Positions 1 through 8,376 of a stretch of DNA of 64,000 nucleotides are shown here, piece after piece. The notes below the pieces were generated by a model. The model was given only the letters and a program-made list of their open reading frames with translations, was not told where the DNA came from and ran no database searches. The stretch's first letter is position 1, and every line of letters starts with the position of its first letter. The translations under genes were made by a program, and so were the position numbers. This DNA comes from JADLGL01 sp963667605 (GTDB lineage Bacteria; Pseudomonadota; Alphaproteobacteria; Rhizobiales; Kaistiaceae), in contig CAXXUZ010000003.1 of NCBI GenBank assembly GCA_963667605.2, positions 372,001 through 436,000 of the forward strand, given 5' to 3'.

Positions 1-152
1 CTGAGGATTGGCGCGAAATAGGGCTTGGCGCCCAGATCCTTCGTGATCTCGGCGTGCGCTCGATCCGCCTCTACGCCGCCCGCGAACTCCGCTATGTCGG
101 GCTGGAAGGCTTCGGCATCGAGATTCTATCCACCGAGAAGCTCGGCGGCTGA
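1..152 (+). CDS. ribBA: GTP cyclohydrolase II-like C-terminus of a riboflavin biosynthesis protein (partial)
   Basis: Only the last 49 codons lie in the window, read from base 3 and ending with TGA at 150-152. The fragment contains GLGAQILRDLGVRSIRL followed by YVGLEGFGIEI, which is the characteristic end of GTP cyclohydrolase II domains (the G(I/L)GAQIL and VGLEG(Y/F)G motifs). In alphaproteobacteria this domain is often fused behind the 3,4-dihydroxy-2-butanone 4-phosphate synthase domain, so the full protein may be RibB/RibBA; the N-terminal half is outside the window. The role would be the first steps of riboflavin synthesis in the cytoplasm. It converges with the minus-strand gene at 157-516. 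Confidence 0.85.
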   Translation, partial: EDWREIGLGAQILRDLGVRSIRLYAARELRYVGLEGFGIEILSTEKLGG

Positions 153-156
153 CGCG

Positions 157-516
157 CTACAACGCTTGCAGCCGCTGCAGCGCGTTGGAGAAGATCGATA
201 CCAACATTGATTGAATATAGTTTCCCAGCAGCGTCCCGACCCACTCCAGCTCAAGGAAGTTCTCCGGCTGACCGCATTGGGTGATCGCGACGTCCCGCGT
301 GAGTGCCACGATCGGCGTCAGGAACGCCCGAGCCGTGTCGGCATCCTGCTCGATCAATGCCGCAAACAGATTCCTGAATAACGCATCCTCCGCTGGTCCC
401 GCCGCCTCCAGGAGACAGGCCTCGACCGCTGTGATTCGCTCGGCGTCGGCATTTTGAGCGGCTGCGGTGACGGGCAGAAGAACAACGATCGCGACGACGG
501 CCAGGTATCTTTTCGT
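157..516 (-). CDS. small secreted hypothetical protein with no canonical start codon
   Basis: The frame is open from a TGA at 535-537 down to TAG at 157-159. It encodes a basic start (KRYLA), a hydrophobic stretch (VVAIVVLLPV) and a signal-peptidase-like TAAAQ, then about 95 residues of soluble protein with two cysteines (EACLLEAAG and ITQCGQPENF). I do not recognise the family. The region that should hold the start has no ATG, GTG or TTG; the best-placed codon is ACG at 514-516, which directly precedes KRYLA and would be an ATG after a single transition. CTG at 532-534 is the only other near-start. I read it as an exported protein whose start is mutated or misread. Confidence 0.55.
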   Translation of the reverse strand, partial: TKRYLAVVAIVVLLPVTAAAQNADAERITAVEACLLEAAGPAEDALFRNLFAALIEQDADTARAFLTPIVALTRDVAITQCGQPENFLELEWVGTLLGNYIQSMLVSIFSNALQRLQAL

Positions 517-565
517 TTTTTCGAGCTGCTCCAGTCACGGCTGAACGAAATGGATAGCGATCCGA

Positions 566-874
566 TCAATCCCTGTCGACAATGTGATAGCAGTGAACCG
601 CGCCGAGCAGGAATTCTTGATTGCCGTCACTCCAGACGATCGGAGGCGGGTCGAGGCGCCGATGTCCAAGGCGATCCCCCCGCCCGATCGGATATCGCCA
701 GCAGAGCCGCGATGGTGACGGTCATTCCGGGTTTGAGCGCCGGCTCACCGTCAGCCGTAACATGGAGGATCGAATCACGCGCACTGGCCCGGCTCGGTGC
801 CAGACCTTTCTGTGCCAACAGTTGGTCTAGGCGGAGGGTGCCCCTTTTTTTACCGTCTTCGAAATCGGTCGCAC
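566..874 (-). pseudogene. tlyA: relic of tlyA (S4-domain rRNA 2'-O-methyltransferase)
   Basis: Three diagnostic pieces of TlyA occur in order on the minus strand within about 300 bases, in three reading frames. The first is an S4 domain with RLDQLLAQKGLAPSRA, then DGEPALKPG. The second is a Rossmann motif I, GIALDIGAST. The third is the C-terminal signature PIVWSDGNQEFLLGA, ending at TGA 566-568. A normal TlyA is about 250 residues; here most of the methyltransferase domain between motif I and the C-terminus is gone. The likely GTG start (872-874) is out of frame with the S4 domain across a run of seven A at 845-851. tlyA commonly follows dxs in alphaproteobacteria, which fits the position here downstream of dxs and the MFS gene. 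Confidence 0.72.
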
Positions 875-878
875 GTCG

Positions 879-2162
879 CTAGCCAACGTCCTCCGCCACA
901 TCCTGGCGTTTGGGCTCGGGAACCGCCACATCGGGAGCGGTCGGGTCAAGTGGCTCGGGGGTCAGCACTGTTCCGGCCTGGGACGTCGCCGCGATATCGA
1001 ACTCGACCTTGAGATCGCTCGCCAGCGGCGCCCTTTTCTGTAGTCGGTACAAGACAAACGCCGCAAGTCCGATTTGTACTACGGCCGTAAATGTAAAGAG
1101 GCCGGACGCGCCGATGCCGGCAATAAGGAAGGCAGCGCAAACGGGCCCGACCATCGATCCGACGCCGTTTGCGAACAGCAGGCCTGCCGACGTTTCAACA
1201 TATTCGGATCGGTCGGAATGGTCATAGGCGTGCGCGGCGGCGATGGAGTAGCAGGACAGGAGCGCTCCGCCGAGCGGAAACGCTACGGCTAGAATCGCGG
1301 TGTCGCCGAGTGGCAGAAATGCCAATCCAAGACCGATCACCGAAGAAGTCAACAACAGCGCCAGCAGCATCTTGCGACGATCGAAGCGATCCGACAAGCG
1401 GCCGACCGACCATTGCGCTAGCACACCGCCAATCACGACGATGGCGACGAAGATGGCCGCTTTGTCGGGGCTCAGCCCCTTTTCGACGGCGAAAACCGCT
1501 CCAAGGGTCCAAAAAGATCCGGTGGCCATGCCGATCAACGTGATGCCGACGACACCAACAGGCGAACGTCGGAACAGCTTTTTCGGGCGAAATCGGACCA
1601 ACGCGATCGGCGCCGGCTGGGCCGATTTGGTCAGGACCACCGGAATTGTGGCCAGACCAATCAGGAGGCCGGCGATGAGGAACAGCTGGAAGCTGCCGGG
1701 GTCTCCAGCGGCGACTAGGAATTGACCGACCGCGATCGCACCGAAATTGACGGCAATGTACGAAGAAAAGACGATGCCCCGATTGAGGTTTGTGGCACGG
1801 TCATTGAGCCAGCTCTCAATCACCATGAATAGGCCGGCGAGGCTGACACCCATGACGGCGCGGGCGAAAAGCCAAGGCCAGAAATCGATGAACAGCGGCA
1901 GGATCAACGCTGAGGCAGAAGCAAGTCCGATGAGCGCAGCGAAGGAGCGGATGTGTCCCGCGCGCAGGATCAGGAACGGGGTCAGAAGGCAGCCGGCAAC
2001 GAAGCCGACATAATAGGCCGAGCCCAGCATCCCGATCTCGACCGTGCTGAAGGCTTCTGCGACCGCGCGCAATGGGACCACGGTGAGGAGGAGTCCGTGG
2101 CCGGTCAAGAGGAAAGCGACCCCCAGAAGCAGGGCGATCACCGACCGAATTACGCTGGGCAT
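879..2162 (-). CDS. MFS transporter (YcaD-like)
   Basis: This 427-residue inner-membrane protein has about twelve hydrophobic segments. A conserved glycine-rich first helix (VAFLLTGHGLLLTVVPLR) is followed by a loop GYYVGF-like segment (SAYYVGFVAGC) and the helix 4-5 region with RAVMGVSLAGLFMVIESW, which resembles the YcaD group of major facilitator carriers. A second-half signature GRLSDRFDRRKML marks the loop between helices 8 and 9. The C-terminal 45 residues are hydrophilic. Substrate is unknown. It lies 13 bases downstream of dxs on the same strand and just before the tlyA relic, so it appears to interrupt the usual dxs-tlyA pairing. Confidence 0.85.
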   Translation of the reverse strand: MPSVIRSVIALLLGVAFLLTGHGLLLTVVPLRAVAEAFSTVEIGMLGSAYYVGFVAGCLLTPFLILRAGHIRSFAALIGLASASALILPLFIDFWPWLFARAVMGVSLAGLFMVIESWLNDRATNLNRGIVFSSYIAVNFGAIAVGQFLVAAGDPGSFQLFLIAGLLIGLATIPVVLTKSAQPAPIALVRFRPKKLFRRSPVGVVGITLIGMATGSFWTLGAVFAVEKGLSPDKAAIFVAIVVIGGVLAQWSVGRLSDRFDRRKMLLALLLTSSVIGLGLAFLPLGDTAILAVAFPLGGALLSCYSIAAAHAYDHSDRSEYVETSAGLLFANGVGSMVGPVCAAFLIAGIGASGLFTFTAVVQIGLAAFVLYRLQKRAPLASDLKVEFDIAATSQAGTVLTPEPLDPTAPDVAVPEPKRQDVAEDVG

Positions 2163-2175
2163 GATGACTAATCTG

Positions 2176-4092
2176 TCAGGCGTTTGAAGCGATCTTGGTG
2201 TCGAGGCCGAGTGCGGTTACGACGGTGCTCACGATTCCGCGCGCGTTCAAGCCGGCTACTGCATACATCTCCGCTGGCCGACCTTGTTCGATGAAGCGAT
2301 CCGGCAGTGTCAGCGTGCGGACCTTCAGCCCAAGGTCGAGAAGGCCAGAGGTTGCCAGATAGTGCAGCACCTGCGCTCCGAAACCTCCGGCGGAGCCTTC
2401 CTCCACCGTCACCAATATTTCATGCTCGCGGGCAAGACGGGAAATTAGATCGATATCCAGTGGCTTCAGGAACCGAGCGTCGGCGACGGTCGCGGGCAGC
2501 CCCATGCTTTCCAGATCCTCGGCGGCCCTCAGACACTCGCGCAGACGAGCGCCGAAGGACAGGAGGGCGACCTTGCCCCCCTCGGCGACAATACGGCCCT
2601 TGCCCAATGGCAGGACCAATCCATCCTCGGGAAGATCGACGCCGACGCCCTCACCGCGCGGATAGCGGAACGCCGATGGTCGATCCTCGATCGCGGCCGC
2701 CGTCGTCACCATGTGTACCAATTCGGCCTCGTCGGCGGCAGCCATCACCACGATGCCTGGCACCGGCGCCAGAAAGGCGATATCGAACGCCCCGGCATGG
2801 GTCGGGCCGTCGGCGCCGACGAAGCCCGCCCGGTCGATGGCAAAGCGAACTGGCAGTCGCTGGATTGCAACATCGTGGATCAGCTGATCATACGCCCGTT
2901 GCAGGAACGTCGAATAGATCGCGCAAAACGGCTTGTACCCTTCGGCGGCCAGTCCGGCCGCAAAAGTAACTGCATGCTGCTCCGCTATCCCAACATCGAA
3001 TGACCGCTCAGGGAAGCGCTCGGCGAAACAATCGATACCGGTGCCGGCGGCCATGGCCGCAGTAATAGCGACTATCTTCTCGTCACGCTCTGCTTCCCGG
3101 GTCAAACTTCGGGCGAAGATTTCGGTGTAGGTCGGGGCATTGCCGGTGCTGGCCGCTTGCTCACCGGTGACGATGTTGAACCGGCCGACCCCGTGGAATT
3201 TGTCGGCGGCGGCCTCGGCCGGCTTGTAGCCCCTCCCCTTCTTGGTGACGACATGCACCAGGATCGGCCCATTGCGCGCGTCACGGACATTGCGTAGCAC
3301 CGGCAATAGGTGATCCAGCTTGTGACCGTCGATCGGTCCGACATAGTAAAAGCCGAGCTGCTCGAACAAAGTGCCGCCGGTCCAGAAGCCGCGGGCGAAC
3401 TCCTCTGTCAGCCGCACCCGGTCGCGGACGAAATGCGGTAGCCAATTGACCAGCCTTTTGCCGAGGCTCCGGAATGAGCGGTAGGTGCGCCCCGACACCA
3501 GCCGTGCGAGATAAGCCGACATCGCCCCGACCGGTGGCGCGATCGACATGTCGTTGTCATTGAGGATGACGATCAGTCCGGACTGTAGATGGCCGGCGTT
3601 GTTCATTGCCTCATAGGCGATGCCAGCCGACATTGCCCCGTCGCCGATCACACAAACGACCCGGTCGTCGCGGCCGTCAAGATCGCGTGCGATCGCCATG
3701 CCGAGGCCGGCCGAGATCGAAGTCGACGAGTGACCGGCGCCGAACGGATCAAAAGCGCTTTCCGCTCGTCGGGTGAATCCGGACAGGCCGCCGGTTTGAC
3801 GAAGCGAGCGTATTCGGTCCCGGCGGCCGCTGAGGATCTTGTGCGGATAGGCCTGGTGGCCGACGTCCCAGATCAGCCGGTCGTTGGGGGTATCGAAAAC
3901 GTAGTGCAGCGCGACCGTCAGCTCGACAACTCCGAGGCCCGCCCCCAGATGGCCGCCAGTGAGAGAGACGGCGGCGATCGTTTCCGCTCGCAGCTCTTCG
4001 GCCAATTGAGGTAGTGAGGCCTCTGGCAGGCGGCGTAGTTCTTCGGGCGTCGTCACCCGATCGAGCAGCGGTGTTATGGGGCGATCGGCCAC
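2176..4092 (-). CDS. dxs: 1-deoxy-D-xylulose-5-phosphate synthase
   Basis: The 638-residue protein is full length for DXS, the thiamine-diphosphate enzyme that condenses pyruvate and glyceraldehyde 3-phosphate in the first step of the MEP isoprenoid pathway. The thiamine-binding segment GDGAMSAGIAYEAMNNAG, the loop LNDNDMSIAPPVGAMS and the transketolase-type RAGFVGADGPTHAGAFD region are intact, followed by a transketolase C-terminal domain. ispH of the same pathway lies at 24.7 kb. xseB is about 100 bases upstream on the same strand, but the ispA gene that usually sits between xseB and dxs is absent. Confidence 0.97.
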   Translation of the reverse strand: MADRPITPLLDRVTTPEELRRLPEASLPQLAEELRAETIAAVSLTGGHLGAGLGVVELTVALHYVFDTPNDRLIWDVGHQAYPHKILSGRRDRIRSLRQTGGLSGFTRRAESAFDPFGAGHSSTSISAGLGMAIARDLDGRDDRVVCVIGDGAMSAGIAYEAMNNAGHLQSGLIVILNDNDMSIAPPVGAMSAYLARLVSGRTYRSFRSLGKRLVNWLPHFVRDRVRLTEEFARGFWTGGTLFEQLGFYYVGPIDGHKLDHLLPVLRNVRDARNGPILVHVVTKKGRGYKPAEAAADKFHGVGRFNIVTGEQAASTGNAPTYTEIFARSLTREAERDEKIVAITAAMAAGTGIDCFAERFPERSFDVGIAEQHAVTFAAGLAAEGYKPFCAIYSTFLQRAYDQLIHDVAIQRLPVRFAIDRAGFVGADGPTHAGAFDIAFLAPVPGIVVMAAADEAELVHMVTTAAAIEDRPSAFRYPRGEGVGVDLPEDGLVLPLGKGRIVAEGGKVALLSFGARLRECLRAAEDLESMGLPATVADARFLKPLDIDLISRLAREHEILVTVEEGSAGGFGAQVLHYLATSGLLDLGLKVRTLTLPDRFIEQGRPAEMYAVAGLNARGIVSTVVTALGLDTKIASNA

Positions 4093-4188
4093 ACGCGCTC
4101 CCCAGACTGGCCTGAATCCGATCCCGTAGGGCGCGAGGGCGGCGCAATCAAGGCCACAATGCCGCTGGCGGTTGAACCCCGCACCGGG

Positions 4189-4434
4189 TCAGGACCCATC
4201 CAGCGACTCGGTGCCGACCGGCCGCCCATCGCCGCCAAGACGAATCTTCTCGACGCGCATCTCAGCTTCCTTGAGCAGCCGCTCACAATGCTGCTTCAGC
4301 GCCTCGCCCCTCTCATATATGGTGATGGATTCAGCAAGCGGAACGTCGCCGCGTTCCAGGCGATCGACAATCTGTTCGAGCTCAGCCAAGGCGCTCTCGA
4401 ACGTCATTCCGTCTATCGCGGCGGGGTCGGACAA
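4189..4434 (-). CDS. xseB: exodeoxyribonuclease VII small subunit
   Basis: The 81-residue product matches the size and pattern of XseB: FESALAELEQIVDRLERGDVPLAESI, then ITIYERGEALKQHCERLL, the helical hairpin that binds the large subunit XseA. Exonuclease VII degrades single-stranded DNA in both directions. It lies upstream of dxs on the same strand, a common alphaproteobacterial arrangement, and 40 bases downstream of the deacetylase-like gene. Confidence 0.95.
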   Translation of the reverse strand: MSDPAAIDGMTFESALAELEQIVDRLERGDVPLAESITIYERGEALKQHCERLLKEAEMRVEKIRLGGDGRPVGTESLDGS

Positions 4435-4475
4435 TCTGTTCTCCCAAAGTGTGCGGCCGATAGTGCACCGATTGG

Positions 4476-5399
4476 CTATTGCATCAAAGCAGCAACATGC
4501 GCGGCGGCCGATTCGACCAAGCCTTCTAAATCGTAACCGCCTTCAAGCAGACTAACGATTCGGCCTCCGCAATGTTGATCAGCCGATTGCATCAATCGCT
4601 CGGTCGCCCATGCGAAATCACTCCCTGCCAACGCCAGCCCACCGAGCGGATCGCGCCAATGGGCATCGAAGCCCGCCGAGATCACGATGAGATCAGGCGA
4701 GAAACGGCCGATCGAGGGTAGGATCTTGGTTTCAAAGGCGACCTGAAAATCATCACCGCCAGCCCCCGAGGGAAGCGGAGCGTTAACGATGTTGCCGACG
4801 CCGGTCTCCGATTCCGCCCCTGTCCACGGGAAAAGAGACGACTGATGAGTCGAGCCATAGAATACGCTGTCATCGTCCCAGAAAATCGCTTGTGTGCCGT
4901 TGCCGTGATGGACGTCCCAATCGACAATGGCGATCCGATCCGCGCCATGACGTCGCTGCGCATATCTGGCGGCGATGGCGGCGTTGTTGAAAATACAAAA
5001 CCCCATCGACTGTGAGGCCATAGCGTGATGCCCTGGCGGTCTCACGGCGCAGAAGGCATTGTCAGCGGAACCACGCAGAACGGCGTCAACGGCACCACAA
5101 GCAGCGCCGGCGGCACTGACGGCGGCGGCATAGCTCCTTGCGCTCAGAAAGGTATCTGGGTTGAGGGCGACCAGACCTGTTTCCGGGGTCGCCTCCTCTA
5201 TCGCCGCTTGATAGTCCTGGCTGTGCACCGCGATGATATCGGCCAGCGCCGCCGGCTCCACGACGCCTCTTTTGAGATCGGAGAATGGCGGCTCGGCGAA
5301 GCGTTCTTGGATCGCGATGACCCGTTCGGGCCGTTCGACGTGGCCGGAGGGGACTTCATGCTCGGCGAAGATCGCATGCTCAAACAGCAGCGTGGTCAC
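4476..5399 (-). CDS. histone deacetylase family hydrolase (AcuC/HdaH type)
   Basis: The 307-residue protein has the arginase/deacetylase fold markers of class II histone deacetylase homologues: HVERPERV near the N-terminus, AVRPPGHHA (tandem active-site histidines), the zinc site IVDWDVHHGNGTQ, SAGFDAH carrying the second zinc-binding aspartate, and EGGYD near the C-terminus. Bacterial members remove acetyl groups from small amines or protein lysines; the substrate cannot be read from the sequence. Its ATG overlaps the stop of the upstream enoyl-CoA hydratase gene by four bases, indicating translational coupling. Confidence 0.93.
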   Translation of the reverse strand: MTTLLFEHAIFAEHEVPSGHVERPERVIAIQERFAEPPFSDLKRGVVEPAALADIIAVHSQDYQAAIEEATPETGLVALNPDTFLSARSYAAAVSAAGAACGAVDAVLRGSADNAFCAVRPPGHHAMASQSMGFCIFNNAAIAARYAQRRHGADRIAIVDWDVHHGNGTQAIFWDDDSVFYGSTHQSSLFPWTGAESETGVGNIVNAPLPSGAGGDDFQVAFETKILPSIGRFSPDLIVISAGFDAHWRDPLGGLALAGSDFAWATERLMQSADQHCGGRIVSLLEGGYDLEGLVESAAAHVAALMQ

Positions 5400-6170
5400 G
5401 AATCGGGCCTCTCGGTCCGTCCTCGCGCCAACCGCGCGCGGAGTGCCGCCGAAGCGTGCGGAGAACGCTGCAACGCCGCGAAACTCGAAGCCTCAGATGT
5501 GATGCGGGTGACGACGTCGCGCCGATCGCCGACCATCATCCGCTTGGCAAGCCTGACCGCTTCGGGCGGACGGTCGGTAATCTGCGTCGCTGCTTGCCTT
5601 GCGGATTCATCGATTTGGTCGGCGGCGACAATCTTGTTGACCAGGCCGATCTCCTTGGCTCGGCTGGCATCGATCATTTCGCCCATGACGAACAGCTCGA
5701 AGGCGACATGATGGCCGATCATCCTTGGCCCGAGTAGGCTTGCGGCAGCATCCAGCGGAAGCCCGATGCCGACCTGATCGACGCCGAATAGAGACCACTC
5801 ACTGGCGATCACATAATCGCACAAGAAAAGCATCGTGGTACCGATCCCGAGTGCCGGCCCGTCCACCGCCGCAATCAAGGGCTTGTCGAGCGTGGCCAGG
5901 GTCTTCATGAAGCGGATCGATCCCGGTGTGACCGCGCCGGTTGCGGCGTATTCCTCCAACTTGGTAATGTCGCTGCCTTCGGTGAACGCGCCCGGCGTTC
6001 CGGCGATGATGAACGCGCGGACCTTGCCGTCGCCCTCGCCTAGCACCAGGGCGGTCCGCGATCGCTTCGAACATTTCGCCGGTCAGTGCATTCATGAAAT
6101 CGGGCCGATCGAAAATTACGGTCTGAACGCCGTCCTCGACATCGACCTTGATCAACTCATCGGTTGACAT
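5396..6170 (-). pseudogene. enoyl-CoA hydratase/isomerase with a single-base frameshift
   Basis: The N-terminal part from ATG 6168-6170 reads MSTDELIKVDVEDGVQ and DRPDFMNALTGEMFEAIAD. The crotonase sequence then continues in another frame as ALVLGEGDGKVRAFIIAG, with the oxyanion-hole segment AFTEGSDI and PLIAAVDGPALGIG, through to the stop. Removing one C near base 6055 (GACCGCC to GACGCC) restores a continuous crotonase-family protein of about 257 residues, normal for the family. The rest is undamaged, so this may be either a very young pseudogene or a read error. It overlaps the deacetylase gene by four bases. The reaction would be hydration or isomerisation of an acyl-CoA. Confidence 0.85.
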
Positions 6171-6297
6171 CGGTACCGGTGGCCCCTCTTTCCGCATCAC
6201 AATCAGGTTTTAGCGAGAATGGGTCGCGGCGCAAGCGCCGGCGTTCGTCGATGCTCCCACCGCTCCAGCGATATTTTCACACAAGTTAGGCGAGGCA

Positions 6298-7269
6298 TTG
6301 ACCAAGTTCTTTAAGATGGACACCCAGGCAGCTGAAGGAATCCACGCGGCCGCCGACGCGCTGCGGTCAGGGAAGCTGGTCGGCCTCCCGACCGAAACTG
6401 TTTACGGCCTAGGAGCCGATGCAACCAATCAATCTGCAGTTGCCGCGATCTATGGTGCTAAGCGCCGGCCCCAGTTCAACCCGTTGATCGTCCACGCCGA
6501 ATCGGTAGAGGCGGCCAAACGCCTGGCGAAATTGGGGTCGATCGGCGAAAGGCTTGCCGCAATGTTTTGGCCCGGTCCCCTGACCTTGGTGGCGCCGCGT
6601 CGGCAAGGCACCGGAATCGCCGATCTCGCGACGGCCGGGCTGGAAACGATCGCGATAAGGGTTCCAAGCCATCCGATTGCGCGCCAACTGCTGGCAGCGG
6701 TCGAGTTTCCGATTGTCGCGCCAAGCGCCAATCTCTCGGGGCGGGTGAGTGCAACACGGGCTGAGCACGTCATCGCCGATCTCGGCGATCGCGTAGCGGT
6801 CATTCTCGATACCGGGCCGGCTTCCTTAGGCATCGAATCTACCATCATCGCGGTCGTCGGGGACCCGATCCTGTTGCGGCCGGGGGCAGTTCCCAAGGAG
6901 GCGATCGAAGCGGCGATCGGCCAGCCATTGCGCCCAGCGGCGTCCGGCACCCGACCGAATGCCCCGGGGTCGCTCGCCAGCCATTATGCGCCGTCGGGTA
7001 CTCTTCGATTGAACGCCATGGCAGTAGAGCCCGGTGAGTCGCTTCTTGCCTTTGGACCGGATTTGCCGCCCGGCGCCGACAATTCCGTCGCGGTCGTCAG
7101 TCTCAGTGCCGCGGGGGACTTGTCGGAAGCGGCGGCCAATCTCTTCTCCGCGCTGCGAGCGCTCGACGATCACGGCGCCCCGATTGCAGCTATGCCGATC
7201 CCGGAAAGTGGACTGGGTCTGGCCATCAACGACCGGCTGCGCCGCGCCGCCGCACCGCGCAAACGCTAA
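6298..7269 (+). CDS. tsaC: L-threonylcarbamoyladenylate synthase (Sua5 type)
   Basis: The product carries the YrdC fold: GKLVGLPTETVYGLGADA, then IYGAKRRPQFNPLIVH (KxR substrate motif), FWPGPLTLV, RVPSHPIARQLL and SANLSGRVSATRAEHV. A C-terminal Sua5 domain follows a linker with PGSLASHYAPSG. It makes threonylcarbamoyl-AMP for tRNA t6A37 modification. The length of about 320 residues is typical of the long Sua5 form. The start is uncertain: TTG at 6298 follows an AGGCGAGG sequence, whereas ATG at 6316 removes six residues and has no clear ribosome site. The stop overlaps the stop of the convergent DnaJ-like gene. Confidence 0.95.
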   Translation: MTKFFKMDTQAAEGIHAAADALRSGKLVGLPTETVYGLGADATNQSAVAAIYGAKRRPQFNPLIVHAESVEAAKRLAKLGSIGERLAAMFWPGPLTLVAPRRQGTGIADLATAGLETIAIRVPSHPIARQLLAAVEFPIVAPSANLSGRVSATRAEHVIADLGDRVAVILDTGPASLGIESTIIAVVGDPILLRPGAVPKEAIEAAIGQPLRPAASGTRPNAPGSLASHYAPSGTLRLNAMAVEPGESLLAFGPDLPPGADNSVAVVSLSAAGDLSEAAANLFSALRALDDHGAPIAAMPIPESGLGLAINDRLRRAAAPRKR

Positions 7270-8216
7270 CGCTCGACCTTACTGTCACGGACATCGGCGC
7301 CGCCCTTCTCTCGCTGGCGTTTCATAAGCGCCTGGAGCTCGGGATCGATCTCGTCGGGCAATTGGATCCTCAATGTCACCAATAGATCGCCCTTCTTTCC
7401 GGCGCCGGCCGGCAAGCCCTTGCCCTTCAGCCGGAAGCTGCGGCCATGATTGGCGCCGGGCGGCACCGTCATTGCTACACTACCCACCAGGGTTGGCACT
7501 TTGAGCTTGCCGCCAAGCACCGCTTGGTCGAGGGAAATCGGCAGATCAAGCCGAAGGTTTTCACCATCCGGCCGGAACAGGGGGTGCGTGATGAACTCGA
7601 CGGTCACCAGTGTATCGCCGGCCGGCCCTCCAAGCGGCGATGCTTGCCCCTGACCTTTCAAGCGGAGGACTTTAGCCGGCTTGGTGCCCGGCGGAATCGC
7701 AAATTCGAGCGTCTTGCCGGTCGGCAATTCGACTCGAGCCTTCTCGCCCTTCGCCAGTTGCTCCAGCGTCACGGCCGCGGTGGCGGTGATGTCGGCTCCT
7801 CGCGGCGACGCTTGCCGCGCACCACCTCGTTGGCCTGCGAATCCCCCTCGCCCGAGGATGTCGCCGAAAATATCGTCCGCTGAGAACCCACCGGCGCGTG
7901 CCCCGCCCGGACCACCGGTCGACCAGCGGAATCCAGCGGTGCCGGAGCCCGGGCGCCCGGCACCTGGCCCGAACCCCTCGAAACCCTGGAAGCGTGGCTT
8001 GCCGTCCGGGCCGATCTCGCCTCGGTCATATTGCTTGCGTTTCTCCGCGTCACCGACGATCTCGTATGCGTCATTGGCCTCGGCGAAGCGTTCCTTGGCC
8101 TTTGGGTCTTTGCTTTGGTCGGGGTGGTACTTCTTGGCAAGCTTGCGGAATGCCTTTTTGACATCCGCACCGCTCGCCTCGCGGTCGACGCCGAGCACCT
8201 GATAGGGGTCACGCAT
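7266..8216 (-). CDS. DnaJ-class co-chaperone without zinc finger (CbpA type)
   Basis: The 316-residue protein starts with a J domain (MRDPYQVLGV, KKYHPD with the HPD triad, then KRKQYDRGE). A Gly/Phe-rich linker follows (about residues 75-130), then two DnaJ C-terminal substrate-binding domains, for example GKTLEFAIPPGTKPAKVLRLKGQG and PISLDQAVLGGKLKVPTL. There are no CxxCxGxG zinc repeats, so it belongs with CbpA rather than DnaJ itself. It would stimulate DnaK in the cytoplasm. It is divergent from pdxH, with 160 bases between the two starts. Confidence 0.93.
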   Translation of the reverse strand: MRDPYQVLGVDREASGADVKKAFRKLAKKYHPDQSKDPKAKERFAEANDAYEIVGDAEKRKQYDRGEIGPDGKPRFQGFEGFGPGAGRPGSGTAGFRWSTGGPGGARAGGFSADDIFGDILGRGGFAGQRGGARQASPRGADITATAAVTLEQLAKGEKARVELPTGKTLEFAIPPGTKPAKVLRLKGQGQASPLGGPAGDTLVTVEFITHPLFRPDGENLRLDLPISLDQAVLGGKLKVPTLVGSVAMTVPPGANHGRSFRLKGKGLPAGAGKKGDLLVTLRIQLPDEIDPELQALMKRQREKGGADVRDSKVER

Positions 8217-8376
8217 ATCCGCTCCTTAACCGGCGAAGATTTCACAAACAGTAAGAAGCCAGAGTGCTTGATATGGGTTATCAGCCCTAGTCAATCCAGA
8301 TCGGGATGCTTTGTGCCGCCTTTCTGCGGCGGCCGATCCGTTCGGAGCCTCGATAGCGAATCGACGAGCCAGGATC

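Noticed and set aside
4093..4188. Possible ispA remnant between xseB and dxs
   Set aside because: No prenyltransferase motif can be read in any frame of this 96-base gap.
6050..6060. Programmed frameshifting in the enoyl-CoA hydratase
   Set aside because: There is no slippery heptamer or following structure; a simple base insertion explains it.
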